This document shows, piece by piece, positions 28,715-37,808 of a stretch of 44,787 nucleotides of DNA. Location: positions 1 through 44,787 of the forward strand of contig JAIFLU010000282.1 in NCBI GenBank assembly GCA_020048915.1, given 5' to 3'. Both the position numbers and the translations under genes were made by a program. The stretch is from Bacteroidota bacterium. Lineage in GTDB: Bacteria > Bacteroidota > Bacteroidia > Bacteroidales > JAAUTT01. How positions within the stretch are numbered: the stretch's first letter is position 1; the number at the start of each line of letters is the position of its first letter. The notes beneath the pieces were generated by a model. The model did not search any database, was not told the origin of the DNA, and saw only the letters and a program-made list of their open reading frames with translations.

Positions 28715-29962
28715 ATGGCCGATAAAACAGATATATGGGTATATGCCGATTGGAAAGGTTTGATCTCTCCCAAATGTATAGGAATATTGTCAGCCCAACA
28801 GGCTAAAGGAAGAAAAGCATTTAGTTTTTCTTATGATGCCGACTGGATAAGCTCTCAGGAACAATTGCTTCTTGATCCGGATATTACCTGGTATAGTGGG
28901 CAGCAATATCCCAATGGAAAGGAAAACTTTGGTGTCTTTCTCGATTCTATGCCCGACACATGGGGCAGAACACTAATGAAACGGCGGGCGGCAATCAATG
29001 CAAAAGAGCAAGGCAAACCAGCACCATTATTGTATGATATTGATTTTCTTTTAGGTGTGCATGATTTAAGCCGAATGGGCGCTTTACGATTTAAAAGAGA
29101 ATCCGATGGAGATTTTCTGGACAATGATCCTGTTTCGCCTATTCCACCTTGGGCAAGTATCCGTGAACTCCAATATGGTGCAAAACTGATTGAATCCAAT
29201 GAAGATACTATTGAAGTAAAAAAATGGCTAGCCATGCTGATGGCTCCGGGTTCTTCACTTGGAGGAGCCAGGCCGAAAGCCAATATATTGGACGAAAATG
29301 GCCATCCCTGGATTGCTAAATTCCCATCAAAGAACGATACCACAGATAAAGGAGCATGGGAGTATCTGGCTTATCGCCTTGCTGTTGATGCCGGTATTGA
29401 TATGGCAGAATCCCGGTTAGAACATATAGCCGGCCCTTATCATACTTTTTTTACCAAACGATTTGACCGGGAGAAGCAAGATCGAATTCATTTTGCCTCA
29501 GCTATGACTATGACCGGCAAAAATGAGGAACTCATCCGGGACGAAACACCTTCATACTTAGATATCGTAGAATTCATCCAGTTTTCCGGAACACATATAG
29601 AGGAGGATTTACACCAGTTATGGAGACGAATCGTTTTCAATATACTAATTTCCAATACCGACGATCATTTGAGGAATCATGGCTTTATACTCACAAATAT
29701 AGGCTGGCGCCTATCACCAGCTTTTGACATCAATCCTTCAATAGATAAAGTTGGATTGGCATTAAATATTGATACGAATAGTAATTCGCCTGATGTTGAC
29801 CTTGCAAAGAGTGTTGGGGTTTATTTCAGGTTAGGAAAAAAAGAAATGGACAATATCCTGATAGAAGTACAATCTGCGGTATTGGGTTGGCCGAAAGTAG
29901 CCACAGAAATCGGAATCCCCCGAAATGAGCAAATGCTGATGGCTGCGGCTTTTAAAGTTTAG
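28715..29962 (+). CDS. hipA: HipA-type serine/threonine kinase toxin
   Basis: A 415-residue HipA-family kinase. The N-terminal HipA subdomain includes NFGVFLDSMPDTWGR, and the GGARPKA loop is near residue 190. The ATP-binding lysine lies in WIAKFPS, and the catalytic block ISNTDDHLRNHGF and the metal-binding block SPAFDINPS are both intact. The family phosphorylates targets such as glutamyl-tRNA synthetase; the target here is unknown. All key residues appear present, so it is probably active. It lies next to a tRNA gene, but no integrase accompanies it. Confidence 0.92.
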   Translation: MADKTDIWVYADWKGLISPKCIGILSAQQAKGRKAFSFSYDADWISSQEQLLLDPDITWYSGQQYPNGKENFGVFLDSMPDTWGRTLMKRRAAINAKEQGKPAPLLYDIDFLLGVHDLSRMGALRFKRESDGDFLDNDPVSPIPPWASIRELQYGAKLIESNEDTIEVKKWLAMLMAPGSSLGGARPKANILDENGHPWIAKFPSKNDTTDKGAWEYLAYRLAVDAGIDMAESRLEHIAGPYHTFFTKRFDREKQDRIHFASAMTMTGKNEELIRDETPSYLDIVEFIQFSGTHIEEDLHQLWRRIVFNILISNTDDHLRNHGFILTNIGWRLSPAFDINPSIDKVGLALNIDTNSNSPDVDLAKSVGVYFRLGKKEMDNILIEVQSAVLGWPKVATEIGIPRNEQMLMAAAFKV

Positions 29963-30143
29963 TGAATTGTTGTTTCAATAAAAAAATGGAAAATCTTCAA
30001 ACAGGGAATATTCAGTCAACATTTTTTAACATCCAATATAAATTTCGACCTTGCCTCCGATTTTCTGTTGATAACTTTTCTTGTTTGAAAAACTGAAAGT
30101 CCACGAGATTTTCATGTATTGTCCCTACCATAAAATAAAAAAA

Positions 30144-30174
30144 AATCCGCTAAAGTGTTTATTTTTAGCGGATT
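30144..30174 (-). terminator. Terminator of tRNA-Lys
   Basis: Eleven-base arms AATCCGCTAAA and TTTAGCGGATT enclose a 9-base loop. On the minus strand they are followed by a long T-run. It starts 13 bases after the tRNA 3' end. Confidence 0.85.
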
Positions 30175-30187
30175 AATTGGTAAAAAG

Positions 30188-30260
30188 TGACCCCGGAGGG
30201 ATTCGAACCCTCGACCCATTGATTAAGAGTCAATTGCTCTACCAGCTGAGCTACGGAGTC
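30188..30260 (-). tRNA. tRNA-Lys (anticodon CTT)
   Basis: A 73-base cloverleaf on the minus strand. The acceptor stem is GACTCCG with CGGGGTC (one G-T pair), the D arm has AGCTCAGCTGGTAGAGC, the anticodon loop is CTCTTAA (CTT, reading AAG), and the T arm has GGTTCGAATCC. The discriminator base is A and CCA is not encoded. Its own promoter and terminator flank it. Confidence 0.95.
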
Positions 30261-30278
30261 GTTTTTTTCTGGCGAGTG

Positions 30279-30311
30279 CAAAGGTAAAAATTTTCATTTC
30301 ACTTTAGCAAG
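30279..30311 (-). promoter_or_regulatory. Promoter of tRNA-Lys
   Basis: On the minus strand CTTG (30311-30308), a 21-base spacer and TACCTTTG (30286-30279) precede the tRNA by 18 bases. Confidence 0.65.
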
Positions 30312-30413
30312 CTACCACTGCATTTTTATAAATTCTGATTGTGACCCCAAAATCGCCTTAAAATTTTCTTTTATATTTTCATCCTCCAAATACCTATTAT
30401 TAAACATATTAAA

Positions 30414-30450
30414 ATGTTATCACCTGACAAATGTCACTATTATGTAACAT
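30414..30450. promoter_or_regulatory. Palindromic sites upstream of the ilv promoter
   Basis: TGACA and TGTCA (30425-30436, separated by AA) are nested inside ATGTTA (30414-30419) and TAACAT (30445-30450). They lie just upstream of the ilv -33 box, where an activator would bind. The function is inferred. Confidence 0.3.
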
Positions 30451-30457
30451 AAAAAAT

Positions 30458-30487
30458 TTTGATTTAATAATTAAATTTATACATTTG
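30458..30487 (+). promoter_or_regulatory. Promoter of the ilv operon
   Basis: TTTG at 30458-30461, an 18-base spacer and TACATTTG at 30480-30487 match the consensus fully. Transcription should start near 30494, about 15 bases before the leader peptide ATG. Confidence 0.75.
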
Positions 30488-30508
30488 CCCTACTAAAATA
30501 AAAAAGTG

Positions 30509-30571
30509 ATGATTTTTCATTCTCATGTCATTAGCATTCTTGTGGTCTTCGTCAGAAAAATACGGATGTGA
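30509..30571 (+). CDS. ilv leader peptide (20 residues)
   Basis: A short frame from ATG 30509-30511 to TGA 30569-30571 encodes a 20-residue peptide. Its core, VISILVVFV, and the flanking residues give nine Val/Ile/Leu among 20 (Ile2, Val7, Ile8, Ile10, Leu11, Val12, Val13, Val15, Ile18). It begins about 15 bases after the predicted transcription start and its stop codon lies in the 5' arm of the antiterminator helix. This is the expected form of a sensor peptide for branched-chain amino acid attenuation. It is too short for ordinary gene finders. Confidence 0.85.
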   Translation: MIFHSHVISILVVFVRKIRM

Positions 30572-30634
30572 GAATGGTATATAATATACAAAACAGGCAA
30601 AAGCCTTTCTCACATCGACGGGAAAGGCTTTTTT
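30565..30634 (+). promoter_or_regulatory. Attenuator of the ilv operon (antiterminator and terminator)
   Basis: Terminator: AAAGCCTTTC (30600-30609) pairs with GAAAGGCTTT (30622-30631) and runs on into T to 30634. Antiterminator: GATGTGAGAA (30565-30574) pairs perfectly with TTCTCACATC (30607-30616). Between these arms lie two small hairpins, 30577-30589 (GTATA/TATAC) and 30595-30606 (AGGC/GCCT), the second occupying the rest of the terminator 5' arm. The two folds exclude each other. A ribosome at the leader stop would cover 30565-30574 and let the terminator form; stalling at Val/Ile/Leu codons would free it. Confidence 0.82.
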
Positions 30635-30678
30635 CATTTAAGGGATTTTGATTGTTATTGATAAAAAAAGAAAAGCAT

Positions 30679-32505
30679 ATGATACCATTAAGAAGTTCAA
30701 CTACTACAAAAGGCCGCAGAATGGCAGGCGCCCGAAGCCTTTGGCGTGCCAACGGTATGAAAGAAGAGCAGTTTGGGAAACCTCTTATTGCCATCGTAAA
30801 TTCCTTTACCCAATTTGTTCCGGGTCACGTTCACCTTCACCATATTGGACAGCATATCAAAAGCATTATTGAAGCACAAGGATGCTTTGCTGCCGAATTC
30901 AACACAATCGCTATAGACGACGGTATTGCCATGGGGCACAGCGGTATGCTATACTCCCTCCCATCGCGCGACTTGATTGCCGACAGTGTAGAATATATGT
31001 GCAATGCCCACCAGGTAGATGCCATGATATGCATCAGCAATTGCGATAAAATTACCCCCGGTATGCTCATGGCGGCTATGCGATTAAACATTCCTGCTAT
31101 TTTTGTTTCCGGCGGACCAATGGAGGCAGGTGTTATCGACGGAAAAAAATACGACCTGATTGATGCCATGGTTATGGGTGCCGACGATAGCATAGCAGAA
31201 GAAAAACTCAGTCTGGTTGAAAAACTTGCCTGTCCAACTTGTGGTTCCTGTTCAGGAATGTTCACCGCCAATTCCATGAATTGTCTTAACGAAGCCATTG
31301 GTCTTGCCCTTCCCGGTAATGGAACTATTGTTGCCACGCATAAAAACAGAACCCAATTATTCGAAAAAGCAGCCTTCCGAATCATCGAACTGGCTAACGA
31401 ATATTATTTTAAGGGGAACGAAAATGTTCTTCCCAGAGCTATAGCTTCCAAAAACGCATTTATGAATGCCATGACGCTTGATATTGCCATGGGAGGATCG
31501 ACCAATACCGTATTACACCTTCTTGCCATTGCCCACGAAGCGGGTGTTGATTTTACCATGAGCGACATCGACAAACTTTCGCGTAAAACTCCTGTTTTAT
31601 GTAAAGTTGCCCCCAACTCCCACTATCATATCGAAGATGTAAACCGGGCGGGTGGTATTCTAGGTATTATGGCTGAACTCAACCGGGCAGGATTGATAGA
31701 CACAAACGTTCATCGCGCTGATGGACTAACCTTAGAACAAGCGCTGGAGAATTATGATATACTTAAAGATTCGGCAAATGCCAATGCGCTTGACCTTTAC
31801 AGAAGCGCTCCCGGAGGAGGACGAAACCTGGTAATGGGATCGCAGGAAAGCAAATTTAAAGAACTGGATACCGACCGCGAAAAAGGCTGTATCCGTAATG
31901 ACTCAAATTGTTACAACAAAGATGGAGGGTTAGCTGTTCTATATGGCAATATTGCCAGGAATGGCTGCATCGTCAAGACTGCCGGGGTAAGTGAAAAAAT
32001 ATTTCACTTTTCAGGAACGGCAAAAGTTTTTGAATCTCAAGACGATGCTTGCGAAGGAATACTTGGCGGAAAAGTAAAAGCTGGGGATGTTGTGGTTATA
32101 ACTTACGAAGGTCCAAAAGGCGGACCAGGAATGCAGGAAATGCTCTATCCTACTTCGTATATTAAAACGAAGAAGCTGGGAGAAGTATGTGCCCTGATAA
32201 CTGATGGTCGTTTTTCCGGAGGGACATCCGGACTCTCCATTGGTCACGTATCTCCTGAAGCTGCCGCCGGTGGTGAAATTGGACTTGTTAAGGATGGCGA
32301 TATCATTGAAATTGACATCCCCACAAGAAGTATCAATGTGAAAATAACTGATGCCGAACTTCAACAGCGAAAAGCTAACGAAGAAGCCAAAGGGAAAGAT
32401 GCATACAAACCACTCACCCGGAACAGAATTATTTCGAAAGCTCTGAAAGCCTACGCAAGCATGGTAAGCTCCTCCGATCTTGGAGCTGTAAGGTTAATTG
32501 ATTAA
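30679..32505 (+). CDS. ilvD: Dihydroxy-acid dehydratase
   Basis: A 608-residue iron-sulfur dehydratase that converts dihydroxy-isovalerate and dihydroxy-methylvalerate to the 2-keto acids of valine and isoleucine. I chose the ATG at 30679 ([22 protein letters not shown]), the usual IlvD start; an in-frame TTG at 30652 gives an unlikely extension. Cluster and active-site Cys blocks are [12 protein letters not shown] and [19 protein letters not shown], and [19 protein letters not shown] marks the C-terminal swivel domain. It is the first structural gene after the attenuator, with ilvB following after 24 bases. Confidence 0.96.
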   Translation: MIPLRSSTTTKGRRMAGARSLWRANGMKEEQFGKPLIAIVNSFTQFVPGHVHLHHIGQHIKSIIEAQGCFAAEFNTIAIDDGIAMGHSGMLYSLPSRDLIADSVEYMCNAHQVDAMICISNCDKITPGMLMAAMRLNIPAIFVSGGPMEAGVIDGKKYDLIDAMVMGADDSIAEEKLSLVEKLACPTCGSCSGMFTANSMNCLNEAIGLALPGNGTIVATHKNRTQLFEKAAFRIIELANEYYFKGNENVLPRAIASKNAFMNAMTLDIAMGGSTNTVLHLLAIAHEAGVDFTMSDIDKLSRKTPVLCKVAPNSHYHIEDVNRAGGILGIMAELNRAGLIDTNVHRADGLTLEQALENYDILKDSANANALDLYRSAPGGGRNLVMGSQESKFKELDTDREKGCIRNDSNCYNKDGGLAVLYGNIARNGCIVKTAGVSEKIFHFSGTAKVFESQDDACEGILGGKVKAGDVVVITYEGPKGGPGMQEMLYPTSYIKTKKLGEVCALITDGRFSGGTSGLSIGHVSPEAAAGGEIGLVKDGDIIEIDIPTRSINVKITDAELQQRKANEEAKGKDAYKPLTRNRIISKALKAYASMVSSSDLGAVRLID

Positions 32506-32529
32506 AAGCAAAACATTAAATTAAAAATT

Positions 32530-34266
32530 ATGGAATCAACCGCTATAAAAGACCAGAAAGTACATAAAACAGAAAGTATGAAAAAAGTTAAAGGATCAGA
32601 AGCAGTTTTGCTTTCACTTATTGAAGAAGGTGTAGAATTAATGTTTGGGTATCCTGGCGGAAATATTATGCCAATTTACGATTCATTATACGACCACCAG
32701 AAAAAAATCAGGCATATCTTAACTCGTCATGAACAGGGAGCTGCGCATGCTGCTCAAGGTTATGCCCGCACTACCGGAAAAGTAGGTGTTTGTATGGCCA
32801 CCTCGGGTCCGGGTGCTACTAACCTCATTACAGGTATTGCCGATGCAATGCTCGATTCAACTCCAATGGTATGTATTACCGGTCAGGTTGGGTCACTGTT
32901 GCTTGGCACCGATGCTTTTCAGGAAACGGATGTTATCGGGATTACTATGCCTGTTACTAAATGGAATTACCAGGTAACCAAGGCTTCCGACATTCCGGGA
33001 GCAATCGCCAAAGCCTTTTATATTGCCCGTACTGGTCGTCCGGGTCCTGTATTAATTGATATAACCAAGGATGCCCAATTTGCCGAAATGGAATTTTCGT
33101 ACAAAAAATGCGAAGGCATTCGTTCGTATGTTCCTGTTCCAAAAATTGATCTGGAAAAAATTGAAGAAGCTGCTAATCTTATTAATAAAGCCGAAAAACC
33201 ATTGGCATTAATCGGTCAGGGAGTTGTTTTAGGGGGTGCTGAAAAAGAAGTTACCACGTTTCTCGAAAAAGCAGGTATACCCTTTGCATGGACCTTGCTT
33301 GGACTTTCTGCCTTGCCAACTGATCACCCTTTAAATATTGGGATGTTGGGAATGCACGGAAATTATGGCCCCAATAAATTAACAAACGAATGTGATGTGT
33401 TGATTGGTATCGGTATGCGTTTCGACGACCGTGTAACCGGAGACGTAAAACGCTATGCCAAGCAGGCTAAAGTAATTCACATGGAAATAGATCCAGCTGA
33501 AATTGACAAAAACGTTAAAAGTTCGGTAGCAATTCTGGGTGATGTAAAAGAAACGCTACCTCAACTTACTGAAAGAGTTAAGGCAAACCTTCACCATGAC
33601 TGGATTCAGGAATTTAAGAAATGTTCGGATATTGAATATGAAAAAGTCATTAAAAAAGACATGTATCCTGAAAAAGCAGGCCTTTCCATGGGTGAAGTTA
33701 TTCGTCGCATCAATGAAAATGCCAAAGGAGAAGCAATTTTGGTAACCGATGTAGGTCAACACCAAATGGTAGCTGCCCGATACACGAAATTTAACCACAC
33801 CCGCTCGGTTGTGACCTCGGGAGGATTAGGTACCATGGGATTTGGTTTACCAGCTGCCATTGGAGCAAAATTAGGTTGTCCCGACAAGCAAGTAGTTACT
33901 ATTATAGGTGATGGAGGATTTCAGATGACCATCCAGGAACTTGGCACAATTTTTCAAACCAATGTTGCTGTTAAAATTGTATTGCTCAATAACGACTTCC
34001 TTGGGATGGTTCGTCAATGGCAACAATTATTCTTCGATAAACGGTATTCGTCCACTGAACTTATAAATCCTGATTTCCTTACTATCGCCAAAGGGTATAG
34101 CATCGAAGGACAACGTGTTTCGAAACGCGAAGAACTGGATGAAGCTGTTAAGAAAATGCTCGATCACGATGGCCCCTACCTGCTTGAAGTAAAAGTAGAA
34201 AAGGAAGGAAATGTATTTCCGATGGTTCCTGCCGGATGTTCCGTAGCCGAAGTAAGGCTCGAATAA
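32530..34266 (+). CDS. ilvB: Acetolactate synthase, large subunit
   Basis: A 578-residue thiamine diphosphate enzyme making acetolactate or acetohydroxybutyrate from pyruvate. The catalytic Glu sits in RHEQGAAHAAQGYAR, FYPGG-type residues in FGYPGGNIMP, and the thiamine motif GDGGFQMTIQEL ends at LLNNDFLGMVRQWQ. A first possible start, 16 residues upstream of MKKVKGSEAV, was kept because no better start signal is visible; MKKVKGSEAV at residue 17 is an alternative. It follows ilvD by 24 bases and precedes the regulatory subunit gene. Confidence 0.96.
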   Translation: MESTAIKDQKVHKTESMKKVKGSEAVLLSLIEEGVELMFGYPGGNIMPIYDSLYDHQKKIRHILTRHEQGAAHAAQGYARTTGKVGVCMATSGPGATNLITGIADAMLDSTPMVCITGQVGSLLLGTDAFQETDVIGITMPVTKWNYQVTKASDIPGAIAKAFYIARTGRPGPVLIDITKDAQFAEMEFSYKKCEGIRSYVPVPKIDLEKIEEAANLINKAEKPLALIGQGVVLGGAEKEVTTFLEKAGIPFAWTLLGLSALPTDHPLNIGMLGMHGNYGPNKLTNECDVLIGIGMRFDDRVTGDVKRYAKQAKVIHMEIDPAEIDKNVKSSVAILGDVKETLPQLTERVKANLHHDWIQEFKKCSDIEYEKVIKKDMYPEKAGLSMGEVIRRINENAKGEAILVTDVGQHQMVAARYTKFNHTRSVVTSGGLGTMGFGLPAAIGAKLGCPDKQVVTIIGDGGFQMTIQELGTIFQTNVAVKIVLLNNDFLGMVRQWQQLFFDKRYSSTELINPDFLTIAKGYSIEGQRVSKREELDEAVKKMLDHDGPYLLEVKVEKEGNVFPMVPAGCSVAEVRLE

Positions 34267-34363
34267 TAAATAATAATTGGCAGGATAATAATCCTCTACT
34301 TATATAACCCATTATTGGTAACAGAATCTTAATTTTGATCATTGATAATTGAATCACAATACT

Positions 34364-34909
34364 ATGGAACAAGAATATACCATAACAGCATTTTCGGAAA
34401 ACAGCATAGGTCTGTTAAACCGAATTACAATTATATTTACCCGTCGCCACCTAAATATTGAAAGTTTAACGGTCTCCCAATCTTCTTTGCCTGGAATTCA
34501 CAAATTCACCATCGTAATAATCACTACGCAGGAAAAAATTGAAAAAGTGGTAAAACAAATCGAAAAATTGGTTGAAGTTTTAAAAGCCTTCTTTCATACA
34601 AACGATGAAATCATCCGCCAGGAAATTGCTTTGTATAAAGTGCCTACGGACGCTTTATTAAAAACCAATGAAATAGAAAACATTGTTCGCACCCACGGAG
34701 CCCGTATTTTGGAAGTGACTCCCGACTATACTGTCATTGAAAAAACAGGTTACAAACACGAGACACAGGAGCTTTTTGAGTTATTGGATCGTGTGAGCGG
34801 AACCCTTCAATTCACCCGATCAGGTATTGTTGCAATTACGAAAAACAAATTCGAGCTGCTTACCCAATACCTGAAAGAGATGGAAAAGCTTAATTATTCA
34901 ACGAATTAA
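34364..34909 (+). CDS. ilvN: Acetolactate synthase, small (regulatory) subunit
   Basis: A 181-residue subunit with an N-terminal ACT domain (ITAFSENSIGLLNRITIIFTRR) that binds valine for feedback control, then the C-terminal ALS small-subunit domain (RTHGARILEVTPDYTVIE ... RVSGTLQFTRSGIVAI). The ATG at 34364 was preferred over an in-frame TTG at 34349. It is about 20 residues longer than the E. coli IlvH-type subunit. A strong terminator hairpin begins 15 bases after its stop codon. The symbol ilvH would be equally apt. Confidence 0.93.
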   Translation: MEQEYTITAFSENSIGLLNRITIIFTRRHLNIESLTVSQSSLPGIHKFTIVIITTQEKIEKVVKQIEKLVEVLKAFFHTNDEIIRQEIALYKVPTDALLKTNEIENIVRTHGARILEVTPDYTVIEKTGYKHETQELFELLDRVSGTLQFTRSGIVAITKNKFELLTQYLKEMEKLNYSTN

Positions 34910-34924
34910 ATCATTAAATCATCC

Positions 34925-34980
34925 ATCAGGAATTATTGAAAACCATTCATTTTCGATAGTTCCTGATTTTTTCTTTTTCA
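34925..34980 (+). terminator. Strong terminator between ilvN and ilvC
   Basis: An 18-bp stem (34925-34942 with 34950-34967, two G-U pairs, loop CCATTCA) is followed by TTTTTCTTTTTC. It lies within the ilv operon, 44 bases before ilvC, with no obvious promoter in between. Confidence 0.8.
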
Positions 34981-35011
34981 ATCAATTATTCTAAATAAAC
35001 AAATAACTAAA

Positions 35012-36490
35012 ATGGCTAATTATTTTAATTCAATTCCATTACGTATTCAACTTGAACAATTGGGGAAATGCGATTTTATGGACGAGTCGGAATTTGCCGA
35101 TGGCGTAAATAAATTAAAAGGTAAAAAAATTGTTGTACTGGGTTGCGGCGCTCAAGGCTTGAACCAGGGATTAAACTTGCGCGACAGTGGTTTAGATGTT
35201 TCGTATGCCTTACGCGAAGAAGCTATCAAAGAAAAACGTGCTTCATATAATAACGCGACTGAAAACAAATTCAAAGTTGGCACATTCAAAGAACTCATTC
35301 CCACTGCCGATTTGGTTCTTAATTTAACTCCCGATAAACAACATACTCCCGTAATTAATCAGATTATGCCTTTAATGAAAAAAGGCTCCTGTTTAGCTTA
35401 TTCGCACGGTTTCAATATTGTTGAAGAAGGAATGCAAATCCGTAAGGACATCACTGTGATTATGGTTGCTCCAAAATCTCCGGGATCGGAAGTTCGTGCT
35501 GAATATGTGCGTGGCTTTGGTGTTCCTACCCTTATTGCTGTTCATCGTGAAAACGACCCGAATGGCGACGGATTGGAAATTGCAAAAGCATATTGCGTTG
35601 GAACCGGCGGACACAGAGCTGGTGTTCTTCACTCCTCCTTTGTAGCCGAAGTAAAATCTGATTTAATGGGCGAACAGACCATCCTCTGTGGTGTGTTGCA
35701 AACCGGCTCCATCCTTTGCTTTAACAAAATGATTGAAAAAGGAATTGATGCAGGTTACGCTTCAAAATTAGTTCAATATGGATGGGAAACCATTACCGAA
35801 GCCTTAAAAATAGGTGGGATCACCAACATGATGGATCGCTTATCGAATCCTTCAAAAATTAAGGCATTCAATTTAACCGAAGAATTAAAATCGATCATGC
35901 GTCCATTATTCCAAAAGCATATGGACGATATTATGTCGGGCGTATTCTCAAGTACCATGATGCAAGACTGGGCTGCCGGCGATAAAAACCTGTTAGCCTG
36001 GCGTGCAGCTACCGGTGAAACTGCGTTTGAAAAAACTCCTGCTGGATCCATTGAAATTAAAGAACAAGAATATTTCGACAATGGTTTGTTAATGGTTGCC
36101 TTTGTAAAAGCTGGTGTTGAACTTGCCTTCGAAACCATGTGCGAGACAGGAATAAAACCAGAATCGGCATACTACGAATCGTTACACGAAACTCCGCTTA
36201 TCGCGAACACTATTGCCCGCAAAAAATTATTCGAAATGAACCGTGTAATCTCTGATACTGCCGAATATGGCTGTTATTTGTTCGACCATGCCTGCAAGCC
36301 TCTGTTAGCAGATTTCATGAAGAAAATTGACACTGATATTATTGGTAAGTCTTTCAATGCTGGTAAAGACAACCATGTAGATAATTTCGAATTAGTAAAA
36401 ATAAACGAAGCAATTCGTGAACACGAAGTTGAATACATTGGTTATGAACTGCGTGCTGCTATGACTGCCATGAGAGCAATTGTAAAATAG
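35012..36490 (+). CDS. ilvC: Ketol-acid reductoisomerase, long class II form
   Basis: A 492-residue NADPH enzyme that isomerises and reduces acetolactate or acetohydroxybutyrate to the dihydroxy acids used by IlvD. It opens [20 protein letters not shown] and carries [12 protein letters not shown] as the Rossmann motif near residue 45. Metal-ligand blocks are [13 protein letters not shown] and the two later blocks AFETMCETG and [13 protein letters not shown]. The long class II form has a duplicated C-terminal knot domain and closely resembles the enterobacterial and plant enzyme. It is the last gene of the operon, isolated from ilvN by a terminator hairpin, and is followed by a double terminator. 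Confidence 0.96.
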   Translation: MANYFNSIPLRIQLEQLGKCDFMDESEFADGVNKLKGKKIVVLGCGAQGLNQGLNLRDSGLDVSYALREEAIKEKRASYNNATENKFKVGTFKELIPTADLVLNLTPDKQHTPVINQIMPLMKKGSCLAYSHGFNIVEEGMQIRKDITVIMVAPKSPGSEVRAEYVRGFGVPTLIAVHRENDPNGDGLEIAKAYCVGTGGHRAGVLHSSFVAEVKSDLMGEQTILCGVLQTGSILCFNKMIEKGIDAGYASKLVQYGWETITEALKIGGITNMMDRLSNPSKIKAFNLTEELKSIMRPLFQKHMDDIMSGVFSSTMMQDWAAGDKNLLAWRAATGETAFEKTPAGSIEIKEQEYFDNGLLMVAFVKAGVELAFETMCETGIKPESAYYESLHETPLIANTIARKKLFEMNRVISDTAEYGCYLFDHACKPLLADFMKKIDTDIIGKSFNAGKDNHVDNFELVKINEAIREHEVEYIGYELRAAMTAMRAIVK

Positions 36491-36504
36491 TAGAGAAACT
36501 GTTT

Positions 36505-36572
36505 CCCCAAACTTTGTTTAAGATTTGGGGAATAAAATAAAAAAGGGTTATTGGTTTTCCGGTAACCCTTTT
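36505..36572. terminator. Double terminator between ilvC and the mannonate dehydratase gene
   Basis: The first hairpin is CCCCAAA (36505-36511) with TTTGGGG (36524-36530). The second has arms AAAAGGGTTA (36541-36550) and TAACCCTTTT (36563-36572) with T-runs on both strands, so it can end transcription from ilvC and from the convergent ManD operon. Confidence 0.85.
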
Positions 36573-36579
36573 TTGTTTT

Positions 36580-37788
36580 TCACCAATTCCACAACGTGCC
36601 ATCTTCCCGGCGATTTACAGGTAGATAAGCACGTTGATAGGGATATTTTGCTGCCAGTTTCAGGTCAATGTCAACTCCTAAACCTGGTGTATCGCCGGCA
36701 ACCATAAAGCCATCCTTATACGAATACGCATGCGGAAAAACCTCATCCACCAAAGGTTCGTGAGGCATATGTTCTTGAATTCCGAAATTATGGATGGCAG
36801 TATCAAAGTGCAATGCTGCTGCCATCGTAATGGGCGATAAATCGGTAGCGCCATGAAACCCGGTTCGCACATTATACATTTCAGCCAGATGGGCAACCTT
36901 TTGAAGATGCGAAATGCCGCCGCCATGTACAATGGTCATGCGCAAATAATCAATCAACTGCTCCGTAATTAATTGTTGGCAATCGAAAATAGAATTATAT
37001 ATTTCTCCCACCGCGACTGGCGTAGTGGTATGTTTTCGAATAATTCGAAACGATTCCTGTAACTCCTCCGATATGGGGTCTTCCATCCAAAACAAATGAT
37101 AGGGCTCTGCCTCCTTGCCAAACCGGGCAGCTTCAATAGGTGTTAACCGATGGTGGCAGTCGTGCAGCAAATGAATGTCATCGCCAAATTTATCGCGCAC
37201 TTCCCTGAAAAGTTTGGGCATGAAATTTAAATATTTTTCGGTGCTCCAGCTATCTTCCCGGGGTAAACTGCGGGTGGCAGGTTCATACTTTTCTCCTTTG
37301 GAAGCCACACCATAGGTTTTTGCAATGCCAGGAATACCCGATTGGACGCGAATAGCTTTATACCCCATTTCGATATGATGCTGAACCTCGTCCAAAGTAT
37401 GCGATATATCTGTTCCATTCGCGTGACAATAAACCAAGATCTGCTCCCGGCTTTTCCCTCCTAAAAGATTATACACCGGAGTATTTAAAGCTTTACCCTT
37501 TATATCCCAAAGTGCCATATCAATAGCAGCAATAGCCGACATCGTAACCGGGCCTCGCTTCCAATAGGCACCTTTGTAAAAATATTGCCAGATATCTTCA
37601 ATATCCGAAGGATTCCGACCAATCAGGCAGGGAATGCAATATTCCTCCAGATAGGTTGCCACAGCCAATTCGCGTCCGTTAAGCGTGGCATCACCCAATC
37701 CATAAATTCCGGAATCGGTATGAATTATCAGCGTAATAAAATTACGCGTGGGGGAACAAACTATTACTTCAGCTTTTGTAATCTTCAT
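36580..37788 (-). CDS. manD: D-mannonate dehydratase (ManD/RspA type, enolase superfamily)
   Basis: A 402-residue enolase-superfamily enzyme matching the ManD/RspA subgroup along its length. It starts [20 protein letters not shown] and shows [28 protein letters not shown] and the C-terminal DGTLWNW. Metal-ligand residues occur in HDCHHRLTP (about 208-216), WMEDPI and VAVGEIYNS, and a catalytic His lies in [11 protein letters not shown]. ManD dehydrates mannonate to 2-keto-3-deoxygluconate. It is the third gene of the GH67-SDR-ManD operon, fitting glucuronate catabolism. Some subgroup members are weak or gluconate-specific, so specificity needs assay. Confidence 0.9.
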   Translation of the reverse strand: MKITKAEVIVCSPTRNFITLIIHTDSGIYGLGDATLNGRELAVATYLEEYCIPCLIGRNPSDIEDIWQYFYKGAYWKRGPVTMSAIAAIDMALWDIKGKALNTPVYNLLGGKSREQILVYCHANGTDISHTLDEVQHHIEMGYKAIRVQSGIPGIAKTYGVASKGEKYEPATRSLPREDSWSTEKYLNFMPKLFREVRDKFGDDIHLLHDCHHRLTPIEAARFGKEAEPYHLFWMEDPISEELQESFRIIRKHTTTPVAVGEIYNSIFDCQQLITEQLIDYLRMTIVHGGGISHLQKVAHLAEMYNVRTGFHGATDLSPITMAAALHFDTAIHNFGIQEHMPHEPLVDEVFPHAYSYKDGFMVAGDTPGLGVDIDLKLAAKYPYQRAYLPVNRREDGTLWNW

Positions 37789-37808
37789 GATGCATTTTTT
37801 AAGAACTT

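Noticed and set aside
28367..30260. hipBA plus tRNA-Lys as an integrated genomic island
   Set aside because: No integrase, no duplicated tRNA 3' end and no flanking direct repeats were found; the tRNA has its own promoter and terminator.
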